A DNA stretch of 64,000 nucleotides from Clostridiales bacterium (GTDB taxonomy: Bacteria > Bacillota > Clostridia > Clostridiales > Oxobacteraceae): NCBI GenBank assembly GCA_030016385.1, contig JASEJN010000008.1:1-64000 (forward strand), written 5' to 3'. Shown piece by piece: positions 18,221 to 26,846 of this stretch (positions within the stretch are counted from its first letter, which is position 1; every line of letters begins with the position of its first letter). The position numbers and the translations under genes were made by a program. Under the pieces are notes generated by a model that had not been told where the DNA came from, did not search any database, and saw only the letters and a list, made by a program, of their open reading frames with translations.

Positions 18221-20404
18221 ATGATAGGAAAAGGCAGAGAGAAAGAGAAAACAGGCTTTCAGGAATCCAGACCTTATAATCCCAGGATAGATCTTCAAAC
18301 AGACTTTGTAATGGTTTATGGCATAGGAGACGATATGCCCGAAAGGATTAAAAAGTGGAAAGAAAGAGGCTATGTCGTACACCTTATGACAGGTGTTGCT
18401 TGGGGAGGATATCAGGATTATCTGAATGGAAAGATAGATGGAAGGACTCACTGGGATGAAGCGCAAAAAAACAGCGAATATGATAATATAATTCATGGGA
18501 CATCAGTTGATATGCCATATATGGTACCTACCATAGCGTATTCCGATTTTCTGACACTTCGGATTAAACGGGCTGTAGACGCCGGAGTAGACGCGATTCA
18601 TCTTGAGGAGCCGGAATTCTGGGTAGAGGGCGGATACTCCGATGCTTTTAAAAGGGAATGGGAGATCTATTACAAGGAACCGTGGAAGGAACCTCATGAA
18701 TCTGTGGACGGGCAATATAAAGCCTCGCGTTTAAAAGCATATTTATATACGAGATGTCTTGACAGGTTATGCAGCAATCTGAAGGAATATGCAAAGGTGG
18801 AATATAACCGCAATCTGCGTTTTTATGTTCCCACCCACAGCCTCGTCAATTATACCCAGTGGAGGATTGTAAGCCCCGAGTCCCACCTTATTGATCTTCC
18901 GTCGGTCGATGGCTATATTGCCCAGATATGGACAGGAACATCGAGGACTCCTAATGTATATGAAGGAGTGAGAAAGGAACGTACTTTCGAAACTGCTTTT
19001 TTGGAATATGGAATTATGCAGGAGCTGGTGAGGGGGACGGGCAGGAATATGTGGTTTCTGCATGATCCTATAGAAGACAATCCAAATCACACATGGAAGG
19101 ACTATAAAGAAAATTATTTTAAAATTGTAGCCGCATCGCTGCTGCATCCGGATGTATCAAACTATGAAGTTTGCCCATGGCCCAACAGAGTATTTAACGG
19201 CACATACCCATCAGGGGATGGAAAAGGCAAAGAAGGTATCCCGGGGGAATATGCTACAATACTTTTAACATTGATGAATACTTTAAGGGATATGGAACAG
19301 AATGATATCAGGTGGGACAATAAGAGCTCCAAGATAGGTATTTTGCTTGCGGACTCCGCGATGTATCAGAGAAATTACCCTGACTGGCATAAAAGGGTCA
19401 AATCTTTTAAATACGATGGAACATCATATGATCAATTGAATGATTTAGAGGTATCAGAGCTTATAGACTGGTCATCCTTTTATGGCCTGGCTCTTCCGAT
19501 ATTGAAGCATGGAATACCCATAAGGCCGGTACAGCTTGATAATATCAGGCGCTTTGCAGGGTATATCGATGATTATAAAGTCTTACTTTTGAGCTATGAG
19601 TTTATGAAACCTGAGCATCCTGATATTCACAATGCAATTGCCGAGTGGGTCAAAAACGGAGGAGCGCTGGTGTATGTTGGGGATGGAAGCGACAGCTTTC
19701 ATAATGTGCATGAATGGTGGAACTCGGGGAAAAGAAAATATAAGACCCCTGCAGAGCATCTGTTTGAATGTTTAGGTTTAAAGGCGGATATTAAACCGGG
19801 ATTATATAATATAGGAAAGGGCGTATTGGCATATTTGGGAGTACATCCTATAAAGTGCGCCAAAAGCAGGGAATATGCGGATAAGCTGAGAGAGACTGTA
19901 AAGGCTGCAGCCGATGCATTAAAGGATGAAGGCGTTAAGATAGAGCCTAGAAATTCTTTCGTACTTCACAGAGGGCCTTATATAATTGCATCCGTAATGG
20001 ATGAATCTATAAGCAATGATCCTGTAGTGCTCAATGGAAAATTCGTAAATCTATTCGATGAACTCCTGCCTGTATGCGATACTTTTACCATAAGGCCGGG
20101 AGAGCAAGCTTTGCTGTATGATCTCAAAAAAGTCAGAAAATCTTTACAGCTCATTGCAGCTTCTTCAAGGATAGAAAATATCAGCGCTTTGAAAAACGGA
20201 TTCAGCTTCAGTGCAACAGGACCTGAGGCGGTGACAGCTTCCGCAAGGTTTTACTGCGCTCAAAGACCCATTAAAGCGGAGGCTCATGAATCAAAAAGCA
20301 GCAAAAATACAAATATCGAACTTAATTGGAATGAGGAAAGCAGCACTGTTCTGCTCAGGTATCATAACTGCCATGATGGGCTGACAATCAGTGTAGAATG
20401 GTAG
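18221..20404 (+). CDS. Putative glycoside hydrolase, unassigned family (727 residues)
   Basis: This large protein lacks a signal peptide. Its first half looks like a TIM barrel: VVHLMTGVAWGGYQDYL near residue 48, DAIHLEEPEFW near 125 (candidate catalytic acids), and CPWPNRVF near 322. A second region (about 380-520) resembles the alpha/beta domain of GH42-like enzymes, with VLLLSYEFMKPEHPD and WVKNGGALVYVGDG. The C-terminal part is beta-rich. The position between a sugar-binding lipoprotein and a LacI repressor supports a glycan role. I do not recognise a GH family number. The ATG follows GGAGG at a 9-base gap. Confidence 0.6.
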   Translation: MIGKGREKEKTGFQESRPYNPRIDLQTDFVMVYGIGDDMPERIKKWKERGYVVHLMTGVAWGGYQDYLNGKIDGRTHWDEAQKNSEYDNIIHGTSVDMPYMVPTIAYSDFLTLRIKRAVDAGVDAIHLEEPEFWVEGGYSDAFKREWEIYYKEPWKEPHESVDGQYKASRLKAYLYTRCLDRLCSNLKEYAKVEYNRNLRFYVPTHSLVNYTQWRIVSPESHLIDLPSVDGYIAQIWTGTSRTPNVYEGVRKERTFETAFLEYGIMQELVRGTGRNMWFLHDPIEDNPNHTWKDYKENYFKIVAASLLHPDVSNYEVCPWPNRVFNGTYPSGDGKGKEGIPGEYATILLTLMNTLRDMEQNDIRWDNKSSKIGILLADSAMYQRNYPDWHKRVKSFKYDGTSYDQLNDLEVSELIDWSSFYGLALPILKHGIPIRPVQLDNIRRFAGYIDDYKVLLLSYEFMKPEHPDIHNAIAEWVKNGGALVYVGDGSDSFHNVHEWWNSGKRKYKTPAEHLFECLGLKADIKPGLYNIGKGVLAYLGVHPIKCAKSREYADKLRETVKAAADALKDEGVKIEPRNSFVLHRGPYIIASVMDESISNDPVVLNGKFVNLFDELLPVCDTFTIRPGEQALLYDLKKVRKSLQLIAASSRIENISALKNGFSFSATGPEAVTASARFYCAQRPIKAEAHESKSSKNTNIELNWNEESSTVLLRYHNCHDGLTISVEW

Positions 20405-20442
20405 ATCCCGCCTGTATGTTAAGAGTTAGCAGCAGAATCAGG

Positions 20443-21447
20443 TTACAGTGCTTTTATGGAATCGTTTACAGTGATCTTTACAGGAACCCTTACAGTTCTT
20501 GTTCCTATTTTATTATTGCTGTCGATTCTATCCAAAAGCATTTTGGCTGCGTTCATGCCGATACCTTTAGACGATTGGGAGACCGATGTCAATTTTGGCT
20601 TGAATACTTTGCTTAGCTCAAGGTCGTCGAAACATATTATTGAAATATCATCAGGAATAGAAATATTGTTTTCATTTATCGCAATGATCGCGCCTACAGC
20701 CATAAAATAGTTTGATATGAGTACGGCTGTAGGCATATTTTTTTTATCGGATATTATTTTTTTAAATGAATTATATCCGCCTTCTAAGTCATATGAATTT
20801 TTATATATATAGCGATCAAAAATCGGTATTTTATGATCTTTCATCGCATTTTTGTATCCCTTAAGCCTCTCGCCGGCGGAAAAGTTTTCTTCTTCTCCTG
20901 TTATTATGGCGATTTTTTTATGCCCTTTTAATATAAAATGTTCTGTTGCCTGGTATGCTCCGGATATGTTATCGGAGGTGACAAAGTCGCAGTCGACGCC
21001 ATCCGCTATGCTGTCTACAACGACGATAGCGGCCCCTTTTTTTATATAATAATCCAGAAAATCGGCCGAGATATTTGTAGTGAATATAATAAAGCCGTCC
21101 ACACCTTTGCGCAGCAAAAAATCCATTCTCTTTCTGCGTATATCATCATTTTCTTTGGTCTCACAAACTATGCTGGCATAACCCTTTTCATTAAGAAATT
21201 CCTCAATGACTGAAATTATACCTGTGTAAAATGTATTTGTAATGCTGTCCACGACTATTCCTATGGTCATTGCCCTGTTGATTTTGAGGCTCCGCGCGAA
21301 ATTATTGACTCTGTAATCCAGTTTATCGATGGCATTTTCAATATTTATTCTGTTTTCTTCCTTTACGTTGCCGCCATTTAAATATTTTGAAACTGTTGCG
21401 ATAGAAACATTTGACAATCTGGCGACATCCTTTATTGTAGCACTCAA
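20443..21447 (-). CDS. LacI-family transcriptional repressor
   Basis: This 334-residue regulator has the LacI helix-turn-helix at its start (TIKDVARLSNVSIATVSKYL), the hinge helix region near residue 50, and a periplasmic-binding-protein-like effector domain (GIVVDSITNTFYTGIISVIEE, then VDGFIIFTTN and DDISIICFDDLELS). The start is a TTG at 21447 with AGGAG about a dozen bases upstream. It is divergent from L-fucose isomerase. A perfect 20-bp palindrome with the CG centre usual for this family lies at 21822-21841, so it probably represses fucose-related genes. Confidence 0.9.
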   Translation of the reverse strand: MSATIKDVARLSNVSIATVSKYLNGGNVKEENRINIENAIDKLDYRVNNFARSLKINRAMTIGIVVDSITNTFYTGIISVIEEFLNEKGYASIVCETKENDDIRRKRMDFLLRKGVDGFIIFTTNISADFLDYYIKKGAAIVVVDSIADGVDCDFVTSDNISGAYQATEHFILKGHKKIAIITGEEENFSAGERLKGYKNAMKDHKIPIFDRYIYKNSYDLEGGYNSFKKIISDKKNMPTAVLISNYFMAVGAIIAINENNISIPDDISIICFDDLELSKVFKPKLTSVSQSSKGIGMNAAKMLLDRIDSNNKIGTRTVRVPVKITVNDSIKAL

Positions 21448-21524
21448 TTTTATAAATCAGCTCCTGTGTTAATATGTCTAAATATTAATTTAATTAAAAT
21501 GCCGTGTCAAGCGCTGCTGTATTA

Positions 21525-21621
21525 TTTCAATTCGTAATTTGAAATTATGATAAATAGGGTTATGTTATTTTGAGCAACAAATGAGTGCTCAAAATAACAT
21601 AGAGCTCATATTACGAATCGA
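21525..21621 (+). repeat. Palindromic dispersed repeat, copy B (most complete)
   Basis: Outer arms ATTCGTAAT (21530-21538) and ATTACGAAT (21610-21618) are perfect complements. Inner arms ATGTTATTTTGAGC (21562-21575) and GCTCAAAATAACAT (21587-21600) form a perfect 14-bp stem with an 11-base loop. The outer part matches copy A (5346) and the left half matches copy C (59900-59990, opposite strand). Confidence 0.75.
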
Positions 21622-21821
21622 AGATATTATTTCAATTCGTCAGATAGTTCATTTGCAAGATAAACCATACTGCTTTATTTATATGAAATTGCAAGTTGCA
21701 AATTTGAGTTCTGGCGTATATCAAAAATATTCTTCAAATACAAAATATGCACTCGATAAAAAATTTCCCTTTGACGGACATAAGATTGATTTTAGAGAAA
21801 CAATGGCATATAATTACATTA

Positions 21822-21841
21822 AAAGCTAAACGTTTAGCTTT
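21822..21841. promoter_or_regulatory. Perfect 20-bp palindrome, probable LacI-family operator
   Basis: The half-site AAAGCTAAAC is followed directly by its reverse complement. A central CG flanked by A and T runs is typical of LacI/GalR operators. It lies about 80 bases before fucI and between fucI and the divergent LacI-type gene, as expected for a shared operator. Confidence 0.7.
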
Positions 21842-21921
21842 ATTGGAAAATCATCTTTTGTGCATAAACTTTATATGCACTGCGGATGAATTCCTTTTAT
21901 ATTTTTAAGGAGGAAGCAAAA

Positions 21922-23739
21922 ATGGCTAACGTTAAAGAGATCAGTGTAAATGAACCTGTAAAAAGGCTTAGGGGAAGTTTACCAAAAGTAGGCATAAGGC
22001 CGATTATTGACGGAAGGCGAAGGGGTGTCAGGGAGTCTCTTGAAGGCCAGACGATGAATATGGCAAAATCGGTTGCCAGGTTGATAGAGGAAAATTTAAG
22101 GCATCCAAATGGAATGAAGGTCCAATGCGTAATTGCCGATACATGCATCGGCGGTGTTGCAGAGGCTGCGGAATGTGCCGAAAAGTTTGCAAGAGAAGGC
22201 GTTGGGTTATCGATAAGCGTTACTCCTTGCTGGTGCTATGGTACCGAAACTATAGATTATGACCCTTACATACCAAAAGCCGTATGGGGGTTTAATGGTA
22301 CCGAGAGGCCCGGTGCAGTTTATTTAGCAGCCGCTCTTGCAGGGCACAGCCAGAAGGGGCTGCCTGCATTTGGAATTTATGGAAGGGACGTAAAAGATGT
22401 ATCCGATACCGAAATCCCCGAAGATGTGAAAGATAAATTGTTGAGGTTTGCAAAGGCGGGGCTCGCAGTTGCGGAAATGAGAGGAAAATCATATCTTTCC
22501 ATGGGGTCGGTTGCAATGGGCATCGCCGGCTCGACGGTAAATCCGGACTTTTTCCAGAAATACCTCGGAATAAGGAATGAATATATCGATATGTCCGAAT
22601 TCGCCAGAAGGATAGAGGAAGAAATATATGACAAAGATGAATACAAAAGAGCATTAAAATGGGTAAAAGAAAATTGTAAAGAAGGTCCAGACAACAATCC
22701 GATAAATTTGCAGCATACAAAAGAGCAGAAGGAAAAAGACTGGGAAACAGTTGTAAAGATGACTTTGATCGCTAGAGATCTCATGATCGGCAACCCGAAG
22801 CTTGCAGAAGCGGGATTTGAAGAAGAAGCATTGGGGCATAATGCCATAGCCGCAGGTTTTCAGGGACAGAGACAGTGGACAGACCATTTTCCAAATGGAG
22901 ATTTCATGGAGACGATTCTAAACACTTCATTTGACTGGAATGGGATAAGGGAACCCTTCATAGTGGCTACGGAAAATGATAGCCTAAATGGGACAGCTAT
23001 GCTTTTCGGGCATTTATTGACCGGTACGGCGCAGATTTTCTCAGATGTCAGGACATACTGGAGCCCTGAATCTGTAAAAAGGGTTACCGGTAAGGAATTG
23101 ACCGGTCTTGCCAAAAACGGCATAATCCATCTTATAAATTCAGGATCGACGACGCTGGATGGTACCGGTGAGCAGAGCAAGGATGGAAAGCATGCGATGA
23201 AACCTTTCTTTGAGATTACGCCTGAGGAAGCAGGAAAATGTCTCGACGCGACTTCATGGAGGTATGCAAGCCTTGGATATTTCAGAGGAGGCGGATATTC
23301 GTCCCAGTTTGTGACAAAAGGCGGCATGCCTGTCACGATGTCCAGGGTGAATATAATCGATGGACTAGGGCCTGTTCTCCAGATCGCAGAGGGTTACACC
23401 GTTGAACTTCCCAAGGATGTTCACGATATACTCGATAAACGTACTGATCCAACGTGGCCCACAACCTGGTTTGCACCGAGGCTGACAGGAAAAGGCGCAT
23501 TCAAGGATGTATATTCGGTTATGAATAACTGGGGCGCAAACCATGGGGCAATAAGCTACGGCCATATCGGGGCGGATCTGATCACATTGGCTTCGATGCT
23601 CAGAATTCCTGTTTGCATGCATAATGTACCTGATGATAAGATTTTCAGGCCGAGCACATGGAATGCATTCGGGATGGATGCTGAAGGCGCGGATTACAGG
23701 GCTTGTGCAAATTTTGGCCCGTTGTATGGTAAAAGATAG
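21922..23739 (+). CDS. fucI: L-fucose isomerase
   Basis: This metal-dependent aldose-ketose isomerase converts L-fucose to L-fuculose (also D-arabinose to D-ribulose). The 605-residue chain fits FucI. It shows the N-terminal [43 protein letters not shown], the metal-site region [20 protein letters not shown], and a C-terminal [20 protein letters not shown]. The ATG at 21922 follows AAGGAGG at a 9-base gap; an in-frame start 36 bases upstream is not supported. The operator upstream suggests control by the divergent LacI protein. With fucosidase at 7083 it outlines fucose use; fuculose kinase and aldolase are not visible here. Confidence 0.95.
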   Translation: MANVKEISVNEPVKRLRGSLPKVGIRPIIDGRRRGVRESLEGQTMNMAKSVARLIEENLRHPNGMKVQCVIADTCIGGVAEAAECAEKFAREGVGLSISVTPCWCYGTETIDYDPYIPKAVWGFNGTERPGAVYLAAALAGHSQKGLPAFGIYGRDVKDVSDTEIPEDVKDKLLRFAKAGLAVAEMRGKSYLSMGSVAMGIAGSTVNPDFFQKYLGIRNEYIDMSEFARRIEEEIYDKDEYKRALKWVKENCKEGPDNNPINLQHTKEQKEKDWETVVKMTLIARDLMIGNPKLAEAGFEEEALGHNAIAAGFQGQRQWTDHFPNGDFMETILNTSFDWNGIREPFIVATENDSLNGTAMLFGHLLTGTAQIFSDVRTYWSPESVKRVTGKELTGLAKNGIIHLINSGSTTLDGTGEQSKDGKHAMKPFFEITPEEAGKCLDATSWRYASLGYFRGGGYSSQFVTKGGMPVTMSRVNIIDGLGPVLQIAEGYTVELPKDVHDILDKRTDPTWPTTWFAPRLTGKGAFKDVYSVMNNWGANHGAISYGHIGADLITLASMLRIPVCMHNVPDDKIFRPSTWNAFGMDAEGADYRACANFGPLYGKR

Positions 23740-23759
23740 ATAGATTTTGGTCTTATAAG

Positions 23760-23795
23760 CCACGGTGATATTTATAAAAGTCACCGTGGTTTTTT
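23760..23795 (+). terminator. Intrinsic terminator after fucI
   Basis: CCACGGTGA (23760-23768) pairs perfectly with TCACCGTGG (23781-23789), followed by six T (23790-23795). Confidence 0.9.
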
Positions 23796-23872
23796 ATGCA
23801 AAGTAATCTAATATGACCAAAAGTGTAGTAAGATATTATATATAAACTAAATATTGGAAAGGGGATACAGAT

Positions 23873-26698
23873 GTGCAGACTTTAGAAGATAAATTAAAAA
23901 GCGTTAAAGATTCCGGTACGGATTATTACGGCAAACGGTTATATTCAGAACTGGAATTTGCGATCGAGCTTTCTAAGGCAAAATCGGGAAAATATGACGA
24001 TTTGATCGATAAGGCGATGGATTATTCCGTTGCTGAAGTGAGCAAGACCGGCAGTATCAGCGAAGAAATATGCAGCCATGCGGAAAATATGCTCTTCCAG
24101 GTTGCAAAAGAAGCTAAAAGATACAGAGTCATATGTGCCGCCCATGCACATATAGATATGAACTGGATGTGGAGATGGGATGAAACCGCTGCAGTTGCAT
24201 TGGACACATTCAGGACCATGCTTAATCTGATGGATGAGTATCCTGATTTCAAGTTTTCACAATCGCAGGCTTCGGTCTATAGGATCATGGAAGATTACGA
24301 CCCTGACATGCTCTCTGAAGTAAAGAAGAGGATTGATGAGGGAAAATGGGAAGTCACTGCATCTACATGGGTGGAATGTGATAAAAACATGCCAAATGGC
24401 GAAAGCCTCTCAAGACAGTTGCTATATACAAAGAAATATCTTTCCAAACTTCTTGGGATAGATCCTAATAGTTTGAAGATTGATTTTGAACCCGATACGT
24501 TCGGACACAGCGTCAATATTCCTGAAATATTGTCGGATGGCGGCGTAAAATATTATTATCACTGCAGGGGATATGAAGGATACAACATTTACAGGTGGAC
24601 TGCGCCGTCAGGGAAGTCCGTAATTGCATATCATGAACCTTATGGATACAATTCGGATATTAATCCGTCGATGTTTTTATTCGTTCCGGAGTTTTGCAGA
24701 AACTACAATATAAATACCGCACTCAAGGTATATGGCGTCGGAGACCATGGCGGTGGGCCTACGAGAAGGGATATAGAAAGGATAATCGATATGAATAAGT
24801 GGCCTGTATTCCCAAGGATAGAATTCGGCACTTTTCATGAGTATTTCAATTATCTTGATAATTCCGGAGCCGATTTTCCAGAGGTTAAGGGGGAGCTTAA
24901 TTTTGTATTTACAGGCTGCTATACCACGCAAAGCAGGATTAAAGCCGGCAACAGGATAACCGAAGCTGTACTTAACGAAGCAGAGGCTTTCTCGGCTCTG
25001 TCATCGCTTTATACAGGTTTTAAATACAGAAACGGTTCTTTTTCGAAAGCGTGGGAGGACGTACTGTTTAACCAGTTTCATGATATTATCCCGGGATCGG
25101 GCATCATAGATACGCGGGAATATGCCATGGGTAATTATCAGAGGGCACTGGCAATTGCAAACAGTGAAAAGAGTAAAGCCCTTAGAAATATTGCAAATTT
25201 GATAGATACAAGAGAATATGCCGATCCCGATATCGATATTAAGGAAACGACATCGGAGGGGGCGGGTGTAGGGTTTGGCGTTTCGGACTTTAAGATCTCC
25301 CAGTGCGACAGGGGAAAGGGTACCAAAAGGGTGTTTACAGTATTCAACCCGGCGGACATAGACAGAGAAGAAAATGTTGAGATTACAGTTTGGGACTGGC
25401 AGGGAAACATAGAATCCATCATATTTATGGATAGCTATGGTAATACCGTTCCTCATATGCTCCTTAAAAATGGATTTGACTATTACTGGGGGCATTCGTA
25501 TATAAAAATCTTGCTCGAAGTGAAAGTACCGTCGTACGGGTATTCAATTTATGTGATGAATGGCGGCAGCAAGGGAATCGAAGTACCCCGCAGCGAATAC
25601 CCTCGTGTTGAAAAAGAGGATAACTTCATACTGGAAAACAGCAGAGTAAAAATAGTATTTGATAAAAATAATGCATCCATAAGGTCGTTTATAGATAAGA
25701 AGAGCGGAGAGGAAATGATAGATGCGGGCAAGCCATCCGGCATATTCCGGCTTATAGAAGAGGATACCAATAAGCAGATGACTGCATGGATTGTAGGAAG
25801 GTATATGAATATAACAAATCTCAACCGGGATGTCAGGATAAAGAATATCAGTTATCCAAGTGGAAATTTAAGGCAGGGCATTCATTACGAGATACCCTTT
25901 AGAAACTCATACCTTAAAGTAGATGCATATTTAGATGATAATAGCACCGCTTTAAAATATGATGTTGAATGCCGCTGGCTCGAAGTTGGGGAAAACGGAA
26001 TATGCATTCCGCAGCTTAATTTCATAATGTCTGTAAACTACAAGGTTGCATCTTATGTATACGATGTACCTTTTGGAACAATTGAAAGGCAGCCTATGGA
26101 CATGGATGTACCTGCAGGAAATTTCTCTCTTGCAAAACGCAGCGAAAGAGGCAAGAAAGCCGTGATGCTTGTGACAAACAACAAATATGGATTCAGGGGA
26201 TTTGAAAATTCCATAGCGGTGACGCTGATCAGAAGCTCTTATGATCCGGATCCGTATCCTGAGCTTGGAGTTCATAAATTCAGTTTTGAGATACAATTAG
26301 CAGATGAAACATCAAGGAAGGCGCTTATAGATAGTTCATACTGCTTTAACCATCCTATGTCAACGCTGCCTGTAGGCGTTCATGGGGGAAAGTTAAAGAA
26401 AACAAACGGTTTTATATCGCTTGAAGAGGGCAATGTGGCTGTTTCAGCGATAAAAGCCCCCGAAGGTGGGTACGAATCAGAGTCTGGCATTAAGAATCGG
26501 TTAATAATGAGGGTTTATGAGACCGAGGGACAAAATGGAAATGTTGTATTCAAATTTTATAATGCGCCAAAGATGGCATGCTTTATGGATATAAATGAAA
26601 ATATCATTGAAACGGATTTGGGAATCGAGATAATGGGAAAAAGAGTGAAGTTTGACATAAAACCATACAGCATAGCAAATATCTGCATTGAATTCTAA
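23873..26698 (+). CDS. Alpha-mannosidase, GH38
   Basis: This retaining zinc-dependent exo-glycosidase removes alpha-linked mannose. Its 941 residues match bacterial GH38 length. The metal and catalytic motifs are visible: AAHAHIDMNWMW (His93, Asp95), then FEPDTFGHS with nucleophile and zinc ligand Asp208, and FNQFHDIIPGS near residue 400. Beta-sandwich domains fill the C-terminal half. The GTG at 23873 is the start after GGAAAGGGG; an ATG two bases earlier is out of frame and stops at once. No signal peptide is visible, so it acts in the cytoplasm on imported oligosaccharides. Confidence 0.94.
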   Translation: MQTLEDKLKSVKDSGTDYYGKRLYSELEFAIELSKAKSGKYDDLIDKAMDYSVAEVSKTGSISEEICSHAENMLFQVAKEAKRYRVICAAHAHIDMNWMWRWDETAAVALDTFRTMLNLMDEYPDFKFSQSQASVYRIMEDYDPDMLSEVKKRIDEGKWEVTASTWVECDKNMPNGESLSRQLLYTKKYLSKLLGIDPNSLKIDFEPDTFGHSVNIPEILSDGGVKYYYHCRGYEGYNIYRWTAPSGKSVIAYHEPYGYNSDINPSMFLFVPEFCRNYNINTALKVYGVGDHGGGPTRRDIERIIDMNKWPVFPRIEFGTFHEYFNYLDNSGADFPEVKGELNFVFTGCYTTQSRIKAGNRITEAVLNEAEAFSALSSLYTGFKYRNGSFSKAWEDVLFNQFHDIIPGSGIIDTREYAMGNYQRALAIANSEKSKALRNIANLIDTREYADPDIDIKETTSEGAGVGFGVSDFKISQCDRGKGTKRVFTVFNPADIDREENVEITVWDWQGNIESIIFMDSYGNTVPHMLLKNGFDYYWGHSYIKILLEVKVPSYGYSIYVMNGGSKGIEVPRSEYPRVEKEDNFILENSRVKIVFDKNNASIRSFIDKKSGEEMIDAGKPSGIFRLIEEDTNKQMTAWIVGRYMNITNLNRDVRIKNISYPSGNLRQGIHYEIPFRNSYLKVDAYLDDNSTALKYDVECRWLEVGENGICIPQLNFIMSVNYKVASYVYDVPFGTIERQPMDMDVPAGNFSLAKRSERGKKAVMLVTNNKYGFRGFENSIAVTLIRSSYDPDPYPELGVHKFSFEIQLADETSRKALIDSSYCFNHPMSTLPVGVHGGKLKKTNGFISLEEGNVAVSAIKAPEGGYESESGIKNRLIMRVYETEGQNGNVVFKFYNAPKMACFMDINENIIETDLGIEIMGKRVKFDIKPYSIANICIEF

Positions 26699-26713
26699 AT
26701 GCCTGAAGATGCA

Positions 26714-26764
26714 ATTCATAATATGAAATGTATTATTTAAATCGATACATTTCATATTATGAAT
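26714..26764. repeat. 20-bp perfect inverted repeat, strong AT-rich hairpin
   Basis: The arm at 26714-26733 (starts ATTCATAATATG) is the exact reverse complement of 26745-26764, with an 11-base loop. It lies 15 bases after the alpha-mannosidase stop. There is no T-tract, so it may be an mRNA-stabilising hairpin, a weak terminator, or an operator for the regulator downstream. Confidence 0.7.
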
Positions 26765-26846
26765 AAATCCTAAAAACCTGTTTGCAACAATTAGAGAAAA
26801 ATAGAATATCTCACCGGTATAAGATCGGTATATTCTGGAGGTAAAA

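Larger units (their letters stand above)
21448..21921. other. 474-base intergenic region with repeat and operators
   Basis: Between divergent lacI-type and fucI genes lie a nested palindromic repeat (21525-21621), further repeat fragments (to about 21760), a 20-bp operator-like palindrome (21822-21841), and a second inverted repeat GTGCATA (21860-21866) with TATGCAC (21874-21880). An 82-codon open frame at 21581-21829 is built from the repeat and is not taken as a gene. Confidence 0.65.

Noticed and set aside
21581-21829. 82-codon open frame between lacI-type gene and fucI
   Set aside because: It starts inside the palindromic repeat and runs through repeat fragments, with no ribosome site and no protein-like features.
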